Assembly: GCA_017798125.1 (NCBI GenBank)
Contig: CP059070.1
Location: forward strand, 1,674,001 to 1,738,000
Length of the DNA stretch: 64,000 nucleotides
Reading direction: 5' to 3'
From: Cryomorphaceae bacterium
GTDB taxonomy: Bacteria > Bacteroidota > Bacteroidia > Flavobacteriales > ECT2AJA-044
Made by a program: the position numbers and the translations under genes. This document shows positions 15,756 to 23,938 of this stretch, piece after piece. The notes below the pieces were generated by a model that ran no database searches, had not been told where the DNA came from, and saw nothing but the letters and a program-made list of their open reading frames with translations. How positions within the stretch are numbered: the stretch's first letter is position 1; the number at the start of each line of letters is the position of its first letter.

Positions 15756-16387
15756 ACCGGGTCGAGTCTTCTTTGGACCAGTTGGTCCGCTTTCTTATAA
15801 AGCACTTGTGGGTCCGCGGTTCGCCAAGCAAAGTCTTGGAGCTGACCACCACTAACGAAGTATTGATCAATGCCTGTTTCACTCATTTCGCGTTGAATGA
15901 AGTCGCGAAAATTCACAAGGGCTACCCATCCGTCCTCGATGTCATCGAACCACTCCTCATAATAGAGTTCGTCAGAGGCGTGGAAGTTGAGTACATTTTC
16001 ACCAATGAGGATAAACTTGTCAATTCCCTGGGCGATCATTTTATCGATGATGTCTCGCTTGAGAAACATAATGTCGTTGTGTAGGCAATCATTCCACTCC
16101 CCAATCATTTCGATGATGGTGAACCCCATGTCGTAGTCGGCATACAGCTGTTTGATAAAGAGCGTTTCCGAGCCGATAGGGTCCCATTGAGGGTGAATGT
16201 AATAACCGTATATCTGGTCTGTGAAGTACACTTCTGAATTGAGGTGACCATAGTACGGCGATCGCTCGTCTTGACTGGCGATATACAGATGTCTCCAATT
16301 GTAGAATGGCTCGAGTTGATGCACGTCTTTCCTTTGCTCTAGAACACCTGAGCGTCCAATTGGTTTATAGGAAGAACGGACGCTCAT
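15752..16387 (-). CDS. Conserved hypothetical protein
   Basis: A 211-aa soluble-looking protein rich in Tyr, Trp, Asp and Glu that I do not recognise. It has no signal peptide, no membrane segment and no familiar motif; the N-terminal segment YNWRHLYIASQDERSPYYG and the region MGFTIIEMIGEWNDCLHND look well ordered. The ATG at 16387 shares two bases with the ATG of the divergent epimerase gene (CATG at 16385-16388). A longer frame back to 16441 would run into that gene. The stop overlaps the convergent NUDIX stop. Confidence 0.68.
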   Translation of the reverse strand: MSVRSSYKPIGRSGVLEQRKDVHQLEPFYNWRHLYIASQDERSPYYGHLNSEVYFTDQIYGYYIHPQWDPIGSETLFIKQLYADYDMGFTIIEMIGEWNDCLHNDIMFLKRDIIDKMIAQGIDKFILIGENVLNFHASDELYYEEWFDDIEDGWVALVNFRDFIQREMSETGIDQYFVSGGQLQDFAWRTADPQVLYKKADQLVQRRLDPV

Positions 16388-17309
16388 GGAACAACATAAA
16401 GATACCATTTTAATCACCGGGGGAAGCGGATTGGTCGGCACGCGACTAACCGAGTTGTTGCTTGATTCCGGCTACCGCGTTAAGCACTTGAGTACCCGTC
16501 AAAAAGGCGGCGTACGTGTACTGGACAATGGAGTGCATGTATATGGCTGGGATCCTGCCAATCACACCATGGACCGAGAGGCCCTAAGTGATGTCGGCCA
16601 GATCATCAACCTCGCCGGAGCATCCATCTCAGCGAGGTGGACCAAGGCGTATAAGGCCTTGATCAGAAGCAGTCGTGTAGATTCCTTGCGAACGCTTTAT
16701 ACTGCCCTTTCTGAAATCGAGCATCGCGTAGATGCTCTTATAAGTTCTTCCGCTGTTGGATATTACCCTTCTGAAACGGGTGTAGTTTTCGAAGAAGATG
16801 CGGCCCCGGATGACGGGTTTCTCGGTCGGGTGTGTCAGGAGTGGGAGGAAGAAGCCAATCGATTCAAAGCGCTTGGACTGCGCGTCGCGCTCATGAGAAC
16901 AGGGATTGTCTTGTCCGCGAGCGGAGGAGCGCTGCCCGTAATAGCTCGCACGGTACGATGGTTTGTGGGTGCCCCTCTAGGTCCAGGAAACCAAGTACTG
17001 CCTTGGGTTCATATCGATGATCTGAGCAGAATGTACATGCATGCCCTGCAACAGCCTTTAGAAGGGCCGTATAACGCGGTTGGACTTGTTGGTGCAACCA
17101 ATAAGAGCTTCACAAGATCGGTAGCTCGCGTCCTTCGGAGACCTGTGTGGCCCATCAGTGTTCCCGCCTTTGTGCTCCGAACGGTTCTCGGGGAGCAGGC
17201 GACCTTGGTTTTGATGTCCAGCCCATCTAGCCCAGAGCGCTTGATTAAGACGGGCTTTACATACCGCTACACAGATTTGGACATTGCTCTGATCGACATT
17301 CTCATCTGA
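16386..17309 (+). CDS. TIGR01777-family NAD(P)-dependent epimerase (YfcH/SDR39U1-like)
   Basis: Atypical extended short-chain dehydrogenase, 307 aa. The nucleotide-binding motif ILITGGSGLVGTRL is at 8-21, and INLAGASISARW near 75-86 and SSSAVGYYPSETG near 119-131 (with YYP) are the signatures of the YfcH subfamily. The C-terminal DUF1731-like region (RRPVWPISVPAFVLRTVLGE) is present. Cellular role unknown. The ATG at 16386 overlaps the start of the divergent unknown gene, so each promoter must lie inside the other gene. Confidence 0.9.
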   Translation: MEQHKDTILITGGSGLVGTRLTELLLDSGYRVKHLSTRQKGGVRVLDNGVHVYGWDPANHTMDREALSDVGQIINLAGASISARWTKAYKALIRSSRVDSLRTLYTALSEIEHRVDALISSSAVGYYPSETGVVFEEDAAPDDGFLGRVCQEWEEEANRFKALGLRVALMRTGIVLSASGGALPVIARTVRWFVGAPLGPGNQVLPWVHIDDLSRMYMHALQQPLEGPYNAVGLVGATNKSFTRSVARVLRRPVWPISVPAFVLRTVLGEQATLVLMSSPSSPERLIKTGFTYRYTDLDIALIDILI

Positions 17310-17338
17310 CTTCTTTTTAAACTTTCTTTTGTTCGCAC

Positions 17339-17373
17339 AAAAAAAACCGCCCATCTTTTCAGATGAGCGGCTT
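17339..17373 (-). terminator. Terminator of the YceI gene
   Basis: On the minus strand CCGCTCATCT, loop GAAA, AGATGGGCGG (one G-T wobble) runs into eight Ts. It lies 22 bp beyond the yceI-like stop; on the plus strand it lacks a T tract. Confidence 0.85.
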
Positions 17374-17394
17374 TCAGAGAAACTTGGGGGTTGC

Positions 17395-18057
17395 TTACTT
17401 GCTTGCTGCAAGAGCGATCTCCAAACCGATGTCGTTGTTGATCGCTTGATCTTTCAATTCCGCTGGATCAAAGAAAGTAACGCTACGGAAACGTACGTTC
17501 CAGTCTGAACGGTCAATAACAAAAGGTGCTGTAGTAGCCATCACTGCTCCTTCGCTCATGCTTACAGCAGCAGGGAAGGTGATGCTCTTAGTGATGTCCT
17601 TCATGGTCAAGTTACCGGTGATGTTGTGCGTGAACGCATCGTCACCTGTGTAAGCCTCAACGCTTGTAATTTCGAATTGAGCAGTAGGGAAGGAGTCAAC
17701 AGAGAAAAAGTCTGGAGATTTCAAGTGACCGACCAACTTTTGGTTATACTCTTCGTTCTCGACATCCAAGTTCACAATGCTGTTCATGTCAATAGTGAAA
17801 GAACCACCTACGAGGTTTCCGTCTTTTACGTCCAATGAACCTTCGCTGATGTTGATGTTTCCATTGTGTACCTTTCCAGCCACATCACTTCCTACCCATT
17901 TGATGGATGATTCGTCCGTGTTCGCTGCCAAAGTAGTCGCTTCAACTACTTCTTGTACTTCCTGAGCTTCGTTGGCTTCAACGCGCTCTCCTTCGACTCC
18001 GCTTCCGCATGATGCGAGGAACATTGCGGCTGCTCCGAATAACAATACTTTTTTCAT
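17395..18057 (-). CDS. YceI family lipoprotein
   Basis: A 220-aa lipoprotein (lipobox FLASC, Cys17) with a C-terminal YceI domain, a lipocalin-like barrel that binds isoprenoid or amide lipids. Domain features are IKWVGSDVAGKVHNGNI near 54-70, FTIDMNSIVNLD near 87-98, LKSPDFF SVDSFPTAQFE near 112-128 and the terminal RSDWNVRFRS region. I chose the ATG at 18057, which begins the signal peptide. Upstream are a good minus-strand -7 box and two matching palindromes (18085-18125) suggesting repression by a dimeric regulator. It is monocistronic, with its own terminator. Confidence 0.9.
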   Translation of the reverse strand: MKKVLLFGAAAMFLASCGSGVEGERVEANEAQEVQEVVEATTLAANTDESSIKWVGSDVAGKVHNGNINISEGSLDVKDGNLVGGSFTIDMNSIVNLDVENEEYNQKLVGHLKSPDFFSVDSFPTAQFEITSVEAYTGDDAFTHNITGNLTMKDITKSITFPAAVSMSEGAVMATTAPFVIDRSDWNVRFRSVTFFDPAELKDQAINNDIGLEIALAASK

Positions 18058-18084
18058 GGTTGCTCTATTTGAGTTTTGTTTGGG

Positions 18085-18125
18085 CAAATGTATGTAGATA
18101 CATTGAATAATGCATGTAATTACAT
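18085..18125 (-). promoter_or_regulatory. Promoter with two ATGTAnnTACAT palindromes upstream of the YceI gene
   Basis: On the minus strand TACATTTG (18085-18092) fits the -7 consensus, 27 bp before the ATG. ATGTAGATACAT (18092-18103) and ATGTAATTACAT (18114-18125) are inverted repeats of the form ATGTAnnTACAT whose centres lie 22 bp apart, about two helical turns. The first abuts the -7 box, the second covers the expected -33 region, as for a repressor operator. Confidence 0.65.
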
Positions 18126-18219
18126 ATAAATAACACCAATTGTTCATTGGCGTAACAAATAAAGATTTGCGCGGTTCGAGGAAATGTTTTAAATTGATAT
18201 CAAAATAATATCACTTATC

Positions 18220-19074
18220 ATGTCAAACGAAAAAACAGTTCGCCCCATGTCCGGCTACGTCGGCTTGGTTCTTTTTCTCGGATTACTCATTGTAACCATA
18301 GCCGGCCTAGCCATAGGTCGCAGCCCAATTTTTGCACTCTTGTTCTTGCCGACCGTTATGATGGTACCTGGATTCTTTTTCCTGAACCCCAATGGGTCAA
18401 AGGTGCTCACACTCTTCGGAGATTACGTGGGAACGGTCAAGGAAAACGGATTCTTCTGGGTGAATCCATTCTATTCAAAGCAAACCATCTCCTTACGCGC
18501 TCGCAACTTCGACAGCGAGCGAGTGAAGGTCAACGACAAGATGGGGAACCCTATCATTATCAGTGTAATTCTGGTTTGGAAGGTCAAGGACACCTTTGCA
18601 GCCGCTTTTGAGGTTGACGATTACGAAAACTTTGTGCGCGTTCAAACGGATGCAGCAGTACGGAAGCTCGCAGGTAAATACCCTTATGATAATTTCGATG
18701 ACGAAGGGGCAGAGGTGACGCTCCGTAGCGGACAGGAGGAAGTCAACGACAATCTTGAAAAAGAATTGGATGAGCGCCTTTCCATCGCTGGGATCGAAGT
18801 CACTGAAGCGCGTATTGGATACTTGGCTTATGCCCAGGAGATCGCAGGCGCTATGCTGAAGCGTCAACAAGCTTCTGCCGTGGTGGCTGCGCGTCTTAAG
18901 ATTGTCGAAGGAGCGGTGGGTATGGTGGAAACAGCCTTAGAAGAATTGTCTAAGAAACAAATCATCGAGCTCGATGAAGAAAAGAAGGCGGCCATGGTTT
19001 CTAACTTGATGGTCGTCTTGTGCGGAGATCGAGATGCCTCACCGGTGGTCAATACGGGAACCTTGAATCATTAA
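18220..19074 (+). CDS. SPFH/band 7 domain membrane protein
   Basis: A 284-aa protein with two N-terminal hydrophobic helices (about 12-32 and 37-55) followed by an SPFH/band 7 domain: NENGFFWVNPFYSK-like segment near 75-87, VKVNDKMGNPIIISVILVWKV near 101-121 and IAGIEVTEARIGYLAYAQEIA near 189-209, then a charged coiled-coil-forming tail. Such proteins form large membrane scaffolds. The next gene, two bases downstream, encodes a 51-aa ribbon-helix-helix protein, a pairing that suggests a functional unit. Confidence 0.88.
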   Translation: MSNEKTVRPMSGYVGLVLFLGLLIVTIAGLAIGRSPIFALLFLPTVMMVPGFFFLNPNGSKVLTLFGDYVGTVKENGFFWVNPFYSKQTISLRARNFDSERVKVNDKMGNPIIISVILVWKVKDTFAAAFEVDDYENFVRVQTDAAVRKLAGKYPYDNFDDEGAEVTLRSGQEEVNDNLEKELDERLSIAGIEVTEARIGYLAYAQEIAGAMLKRQQASAVVAARLKIVEGAVGMVETALEELSKKQIIELDEEKKAAMVSNLMVVLCGDRDASPVVNTGTLNH

Positions 19075-19076
19075 GC

Positions 19077-19232
19077 ATGCCCAATAAAAAAGCCTTCGCA
19101 TTGCGACTGAATGAAGAAACGCTCAAGGCGGTCGAAAAATGGGCCGCCGATGAGTTTCGCAGTACGAATGGACAATTGGAGTGGATCATCACCGAAGCCC
19201 TTAAGAAGGCCGGTCGAAAAAAGCCGAAATGA
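19077..19232 (+). CDS. Arc-like ribbon-helix-helix protein
   Basis: A 51-aa basic protein that fits the ribbon-helix-helix fold: strand KKAFALRLNEE (4-14), helix ETLKAVEKWAADE, turn and helix NGQLEWIITEALKKAG. It would bind DNA as a dimer. I chose the ATG at 19077, two bases after the SPFH stop; a longer frame from 19020 lies within the SPFH gene. The 3' end overlaps the convergent small membrane-protein gene by 32 bp. What it regulates is unknown. Confidence 0.8.
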   Translation: MPNKKAFALRLNEETLKAVEKWAADEFRSTNGQLEWIITEALKKAGRKKPK

Positions 19233-19431
19233 TGGTCAGTAGGCCGCGTCCGCCGAAATAGAAGGCGGATAAAATCAGGACTACGGCCAGTACGGTTAAC
19301 CACCACGCTCCCTGTTCAGGATCGAACGCAAGCGTTAATACAATGGGGGCGCTGAAAATAAAAGGAAAGGCGAGAGCGATAAGCTTTACGCCTTTCATTA
19401 GTTTATCGCGATCTGTCTTAGGTACTGCCAT
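19201..19431 (-). CDS. Small two-helix membrane protein, DUF6095-like
   Basis: A 76-aa protein with a charged N-terminus (KTDRDKLMKGVK) and two transmembrane helices (about 15-36 and 42-65), resembling the DUF6095 family of flavobacteria. The ATG at 19431 overlaps the 3' end of murQ by 14 bp, so it probably follows murQ in one transcript; a TTG at 19437 is the only longer option. Function unknown. Confidence 0.72.
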   Translation of the reverse strand: MAVPKTDRDKLMKGVKLIALAFPFIFSAPIVLTLAFDPEQGAWWLTVLAVVLILSAFYFGGRGLLTIISAFFDRPS

Positions 19432-20233
19432 GCTCAAATGTATGAACTGCAGCGCGAACGCTCCCTTCCTGAAGGAGCAATTTTTGCGCCGTTGGTTCGT
19501 CTAATCCCGTGGCTTGCATCACCATATAGGTCCCGCGTGCTACCAGTTTATCATTGCTCAATTGCATATCCACCATCTTGTTTCCCTGCACGCGACCCAG
19601 TCGGATCATAGTGCTGGTGGTTAGCATATTGAGCACTAGCTTCTGAGCTGTTCCCGCTTTCATACGTGTGCTCCCGGTCACAAATTCTGGCCCCACGATA
19701 ACCTCTACCGGAAAATCCGCTTCCTTGCTCAAGGGGGTCTCGGTGTTGCAGGTAATGCAGCCGGTTGTGATTTGTGCCTCACGGCACGATGCTAAAGCTC
19801 CAACAACATAGGGCGTTGTTCCAGAGGCGGCAATTCCCACGACTACATCGGACTCTGATACCCCGTGTTCCTGAAGATCTTTCCATCCACCCGAACGATC
19901 GTCTTCGGCAAATTCCACAGCCTTCCGTATCGCGCTGTCCCCTCCGGCAATGATGCCAATCACCCAATCGTGCGGAACACCAAAGGTGGGCGGACACTCG
20001 CTCGCATCCACAATGCCCAACCGACCACTCGTTCCAGCACCCAGATAAAACAAACGTCCACCTGAGGACATTTTTTGATAAACGGCCTCGGCCAGTGCTT
20101 CAATTTGAGGAAGTGACCGTTCAACAGCGAGAGGTACCGTCTGATCCTCACGATTGATGTTCTCCAGGAGTTTTCCCAGAGCCATGTGTTCTAGGTGATC
20201 GTATTTACTGCTCTTTTCGGTTTCCTTATCCAT
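19418..20233 (-). CDS. murQ: N-acetylmuramic acid 6-phosphate etherase
   Basis: SIS-domain lyase of 271 aa that removes D-lactate from MurNAc-6-phosphate, part of peptidoglycan sugar recycling. The sugar-phosphate site FYLGAGTSGRLGIVDASECP near 61-80 and the signature GSTRMKAGTAQKLVLNM near 180-196 are intact. The length is a little short of the usual 300 aa, mainly at the C-terminus, a form common in Bacteroidota. A TATGTTTG -7 box lies 38 bp upstream. No PTS partner (MurP) is nearby, as expected in this phylum. Confidence 0.95.
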   Translation of the reverse strand: MDKETEKSSKYDHLEHMALGKLLENINREDQTVPLAVERSLPQIEALAEAVYQKMSSGGRLFYLGAGTSGRLGIVDASECPPTFGVPHDWVIGIIAGGDSAIRKAVEFAEDDRSGGWKDLQEHGVSESDVVVGIAASGTTPYVVGALASCREAQITTGCITCNTETPLSKEADFPVEVIVGPEFVTGSTRMKAGTAQKLVLNMLTTSTMIRLGRVQGNKMVDMQLSNDKLVARGTYMVMQATGLDEPTAQKLLLQEGSVRAAVHTFEHGST

Positions 20234-20270
20234 GCCTTGGGCGTATATGAAGCGCGTTTTCTGTGTAAAG

Positions 20271-20278
20271 CAAACATA
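20271..20278 (-). promoter_or_regulatory. -7 element of murQ
   Basis: TATGTTTG on the minus strand, an exact match to TAnnTTTG, 38 bp before the murQ start. The nearest TTG upstream is 22 nt away, a slightly long spacing. Confidence 0.55.
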
Positions 20279-20333
20279 CTAAACGGCTTTTCCGTTTCCG
20301 CAAAAAGCACCTATCTTCCGTAAAATTCTACTC

Positions 20334-20924
20334 ATGAAAAAGTTCTTATTTCTCGTCTTCCTCTCGTTGAGCGCTTTTCAAATCAAAGCCCAGGAGACTA
20401 AAACCCTGCTCGATGGAAATGCAGAAATCAGTGGTTTCGGTGGATTCAATTTCGGAATTCACACCATCGACGGCTCTGCATCCCCAAGCTTTGGTGGGGG
20501 TGGAGCCATGCTTTTGAATCGGGCCTTCTGGTTGGGAGGGTTTGGAGAAGGAATCAACGTCAACAAGAGCTACACCTATATGACTAATGAGGGAGAGCGG
20601 GTTATTGACCTAGACATGGGCTACGGAGGCCTTTGGACAGGTTATAAAATCCGGCCACAGGACGTTATTCACCCACAAGTTGATGTTAAGCTGGGTTGGG
20701 GCGGAGTTTCGGCAAAAGGTGCAGACAACGGCCTCGAGTACTTAAGCTCGACCATTTTCGTCTTCCTTCCATCAGCTGGTGTCGAAGTCAATATTACACG
20801 CGTCTTTCGCGTTCAGCTCATGGCTGGATATCGCTCTGTAAGTGGATCAGACATTGATTTTGCCAATTCCAGCGATCTCAGCGGCTTCGTCGGAAACTTC
20901 GGCTTCGTCTTTGGATGGTTTTAA
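20334..20924 (+). CDS. Outer membrane beta-barrel protein of unknown function
   Basis: A 196-aa exported protein with a signal peptide (residues 1-19, ending FQIKAQ) and alternating Gly/aromatic strands over the whole chain, ending in FGFVFGWF as barrel proteins do. About eight strands could be formed. No conserved motif identifies a function. It is divergent from murQ and convergent with the E1 gene, so it is probably transcribed alone. Confidence 0.72.
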   Translation: MKKFLFLVFLSLSAFQIKAQETKTLLDGNAEISGFGGFNFGIHTIDGSASPSFGGGGAMLLNRAFWLGGFGEGINVNKSYTYMTNEGERVIDLDMGYGGLWTGYKIRPQDVIHPQVDVKLGWGGVSAKGADNGLEYLSSTIFVFLPSAGVEVNITRVFRVQLMAGYRSVSGSDIDFANSSDLSGFVGNFGFVFGWF

Positions 20925-20945
20925 AGAATCCAGCTCAGCAATCCC

Positions 20946-23363
20946 TTAGAGGGCTGGAAAATTGACGGGATCGGCTTCGTGCATCATCTTATATACCGCC
21001 TCGACAACATCATCGGCGCTGGGCTTGCTGAAGTAATCTCCATCACTCCCGTAAGCTGGACGGTGCTCTTTTGACGCCAAAGTGATAGGCTCACTATCCA
21101 AGTGGTAATACCCGCCTTGTTCCTCGAGCACCTTCTGCATCATATAAGCAGAGGCACCTCCAGGCACGTCCTCGTCTAGGAAGACAATACGATTGGTTTT
21201 CTTTAATCTTTCACCAATCATGTGATTGAGGTCAAAGGGCATAAGGCTCTGAACATCAATAATTTCCATTGAAACACCCAGTTCGCTCAAGTACTGAGCA
21301 GCTTCTTGTGCAATACGGCAATTGGAACCATAGGTAACAAGGGTAACATCTTCACCTTCACGTATCACTTCAGGTACACCAAGCGGTGTCCGGAGCTCCC
21401 CAAGGTTCTCAGGCATCTTCTCCTTGAGTCGGTATCCATTCAAGCACTCGACAATGAGTCCAGGATCATCACTATCCAATAAGGTATTGTAAAAACCTGC
21501 GGCCTGTGTCATGTTTCGAGGAACCAAGACGTGAATCCCGCGACAGGCGTTGATGATCATCCCCATTGGTGAACCTGAATGCCAGATACCTTCGAGTCGG
21601 TGACCACGCGTTCGGATAATCAGAGGTGCTTTTTGACGTCCCTTGGTTCTGTAGTGTACCGTTGCTAGGTCATCACTCATGGTTTGGAGTGCATAAAGGA
21701 GGTAGTCCAAATACTGAATCTCCGCAATGGGTCGGAGTCCACGCATGGCCATTCCTACTCCTTGGCCTACGATGGTGCTCTCTCGAATACCCGTATCGAA
21801 TACTCGAAGCTCTCCGTGCTTGTCCTGTAGGCCTTCTAGTCCTTGATTCACATCTCCAATTTTTCCACTGTCTTCACCGAAGATCAGTGTATCGGGATGT
21901 TCACTCAAGATTCGGTCAAAATTGTCCCTCAATATGATTCGAGCATCTACCTCTTCCGGAGAGGATCCATACTCAGGCTTTACTCCTGTGACATTCAATG
22001 CCGAATGAGCCGATTCACTGTAGAGGTGTGAGTTATAGCGATCCGCATTGGACTTTTGCTCCGCCTCCAAGAATCCTTTGAGCGCATTGCGTTCGTTTGA
22101 CGATTCTCCACGCGATAGCCAGAGTGCTCTGCGCACAGCGTGATGAACATCTCTTCGAATGGGGTCCATTGCAGCGGCTAGGTCATCAGCGATTTTTGCG
22201 ATAAAGGCTTTCTGTCCGCTCGTTTTGGCCAAAGCCTTAATAAGCTCAATGGCTCGAGTAGATTCTTCCTTGATGGGAGCCAAAAAGGCCTTCCATGCCG
22301 CGGCTTTGGCTTGTCTCACAGCCTTTACTGCATCCTTCTCCAGCGCTTCAAGCTCTTCCTCTGAAGCAATAGCGGACTCGACCATCCACTGCTTCATCTT
22401 CACCAAACAATCATGATCCTGCTCCCATTGAAGGCGCTCAGGGCTTTTGTAACGCTCATGACTTCCCGAGGTACTGTGGCCTTGAGGTTGTGTAACCTCC
22501 ACCACATGAATCAAGACGGGTACGTGCTCATCACGGGCAATACGCTCGGCTTTTTGATAGGCCTCCACGAGTCCCGGATAATCCCAACCCTTGACTTTGA
22601 TGATTTCAAAGCCAGCGCCATGCTCATCCCGCTGAAACCCTTTGAGGATTTCGCTAATGTTTTCTTTGGTCGTTTGGTATTTTGCGGGAACTGAAATTCC
22701 GTACTCATCGTCCCAAACGGACATGATGACGGGTACTTGCAATACCCCTATGGCGTTGATCGCCTCGAAGAATACACCCTCAGAGGTAGAAGCATTTCCG
22801 ATGGTTCCAAATGCGATTTCATTTCCAGAACGGGAGAACTGACTTCGATCCTTCAGGCCTTCGTGCTGACGGTAAATCTTGGATGCTTGAGCCAATCCAA
22901 CCAGTCGAGCCATTTGGCCCGCGGTAGGGGAGATGTCTGCGCTCGAGTTCTTTTGGTCCGTTAAGGATTTCCATTCTCCATCTGGAGTCAATGACTGAGT
23001 AGCGAAGTGTCCGCCCATTTGGCGGCCAGCGGAAGCGGGCTCAATGTCGATGTCGGGATGGGCATACAACGCTGCAAAATGCTGCTGTATGGACAATGCA
23101 CCAATGGACATCATAAAGGTTTGATCTCGGTAATAACCTGATCGGAAGTCACCGTTTTGGAACACCTTGGCCATAGCCAATTGGGCTACTTCTTTCCCGT
23201 CTCCAAAAATGCCAAACTTTGCTTTTCCAGTCAGCACCTCTCTGCGACCGAGCAGGCTGGCCTCGCGGGATTCCACACCAGTCTGATAATCCTTGATGAC
23301 TTCTGCTTTAAAGTCCTCGAAAGAAATATCCTGTTCCGTTTTAGGGTTGGAATCGATGCTCAT
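20946..23363 (-). CDS. Fused alpha/beta E1 component of a 2-oxoacid dehydrogenase
   Basis: An 805-aa thiamine-diphosphate enzyme that fuses the alpha (about 1-410) and beta (about 465-805) subunits of an E1 decarboxylase. In the alpha part, GTIGNASTSEGVFFEAINA near 186-204 and WDDEYGIS near 217 mark the ThDP/Mg site. In the beta part, FGEDSGKIGDVNQGLEGL and FDTGIRESTIVGQGVGMAMRG are the transketolase-like motifs. The fusion and sequence fit the branched-chain oxoacid-type enzyme common in Bacteroidota; pyruvate is less likely but not excluded. E2 and E3 are not in the window. A TACCTTTG -7 box lies 23 bp upstream. Confidence 0.9.
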   Translation of the reverse strand: MSIDSNPKTEQDISFEDFKAEVIKDYQTGVESREASLLGRREVLTGKAKFGIFGDGKEVAQLAMAKVFQNGDFRSGYYRDQTFMMSIGALSIQQHFAALYAHPDIDIEPASAGRQMGGHFATQSLTPDGEWKSLTDQKNSSADISPTAGQMARLVGLAQASKIYRQHEGLKDRSQFSRSGNEIAFGTIGNASTSEGVFFEAINAIGVLQVPVIMSVWDDEYGISVPAKYQTTKENISEILKGFQRDEHGAGFEIIKVKGWDYPGLVEAYQKAERIARDEHVPVLIHVVEVTQPQGHSTSGSHERYKSPERLQWEQDHDCLVKMKQWMVESAIASEEELEALEKDAVKAVRQAKAAAWKAFLAPIKEESTRAIELIKALAKTSGQKAFIAKIADDLAAAMDPIRRDVHHAVRRALWLSRGESSNERNALKGFLEAEQKSNADRYNSHLYSESAHSALNVTGVKPEYGSSPEEVDARIILRDNFDRILSEHPDTLIFGEDSGKIGDVNQGLEGLQDKHGELRVFDTGIRESTIVGQGVGMAMRGLRPIAEIQYLDYLLYALQTMSDDLATVHYRTKGRQKAPLIIRTRGHRLEGIWHSGSPMGMIINACRGIHVLVPRNMTQAAGFYNTLLDSDDPGLIVECLNGYRLKEKMPENLGELRTPLGVPEVIREGEDVTLVTYGSNCRIAQEAAQYLSELGVSMEIIDVQSLMPFDLNHMIGERLKKTNRIVFLDEDVPGGASAYMMQKVLEEQGGYYHLDSEPITLASKEHRPAYGSDGDYFSKPSADDVVEAVYKMMHEADPVNFPAL

Positions 23364-23385
23364 GTGTAGTGTAGTTAGAAGAGCT

Positions 23386-23393
23386 CAAAGGTA
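23386..23393 (-). promoter_or_regulatory. -7 element of the fused E1 gene
   Basis: TACCTTTG on the minus strand, an exact TAnnTTTG match 23 bp before the start at 23363. No -33 TTG at the usual distance. Confidence 0.55.
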
Positions 23394-23454
23394 CGGAAAA
23401 ATGACCTTTTCACTTAGAGACACAACAGCCCTCAGTCCCAGTTGGTTCGGAGGT

Positions 23455-23829
23455 TCATGCAGCCGGTGGCCGACTCAACTGCTCCAAGATTCGAAGAAGT
23501 CTCTTCCTTTCTTCTTTGAGCAGGAGCACTTCGTCTTCTAGGGAATCCACTTGATCATTGTAGGTTGCAGTAGATGGCTTATCTGAGCGGGGTGAATCGA
23601 AAGCTAGTCCTTGAAGACGTTCGATTAAATTGCTTTCTCGGAAAAGTTGGGGGACATCAATTTCAAGTATTTGACAAATGTCCTTAAGGCGTTGGACCGT
23701 TAGTTTGGTTTCACCGCGTTCCATCTTGGCATAGGCCGATTGAGATATTTCGAGTTTGAGACTGACATACTCTTGAGAAAGACCCTTTATTTCGCGGATC
23801 ACTCGGATGTTCTTACAGATGTTTTCCAT
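23455..23829 (-). CDS. XRE-family HTH transcriptional regulator
   Basis: A 124-aa regulator. The Cro/C1-type helix-turn-helix spans about residues 2-62, with IREIKGLSQEYVSLKLEISQ and SAYAKMERGETKLTVQRL. The C-terminal 40 residues (SLEDEVLLLKEERKRLLRILEQL) form a heptad-patterned helix, probably for dimerisation. I chose the ATG at 23829, where homologues usually start; 23856 would add nine residues. It lies upstream of the E1 gene on the same strand but 91 bp away with a promoter between, so coregulation is only possible. Confidence 0.87.
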   Translation of the reverse strand: MENICKNIRVIREIKGLSQEYVSLKLEISQSAYAKMERGETKLTVQRLKDICQILEIDVPQLFRESNLIERLQGLAFDSPRSDKPSTATYNDQVDSLEDEVLLLKEERKRLLRILEQLSRPPAA

Positions 23830-23938
23830 AGCTCGATAGGTTTGATTTTCTTTCAATCGAAACTAATTTAGCACCATGCCTAGGACACCCTAAAGCCAAT
23901 TTTATTTGGACATTGCGAGACGAGAATTGATCAGAATT

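Noticed and set aside
19020-19076. Longer start for the ribbon-helix-helix gene
   Set aside because: The extra residues come from the SPFH coding region; the fold starts at 19077.
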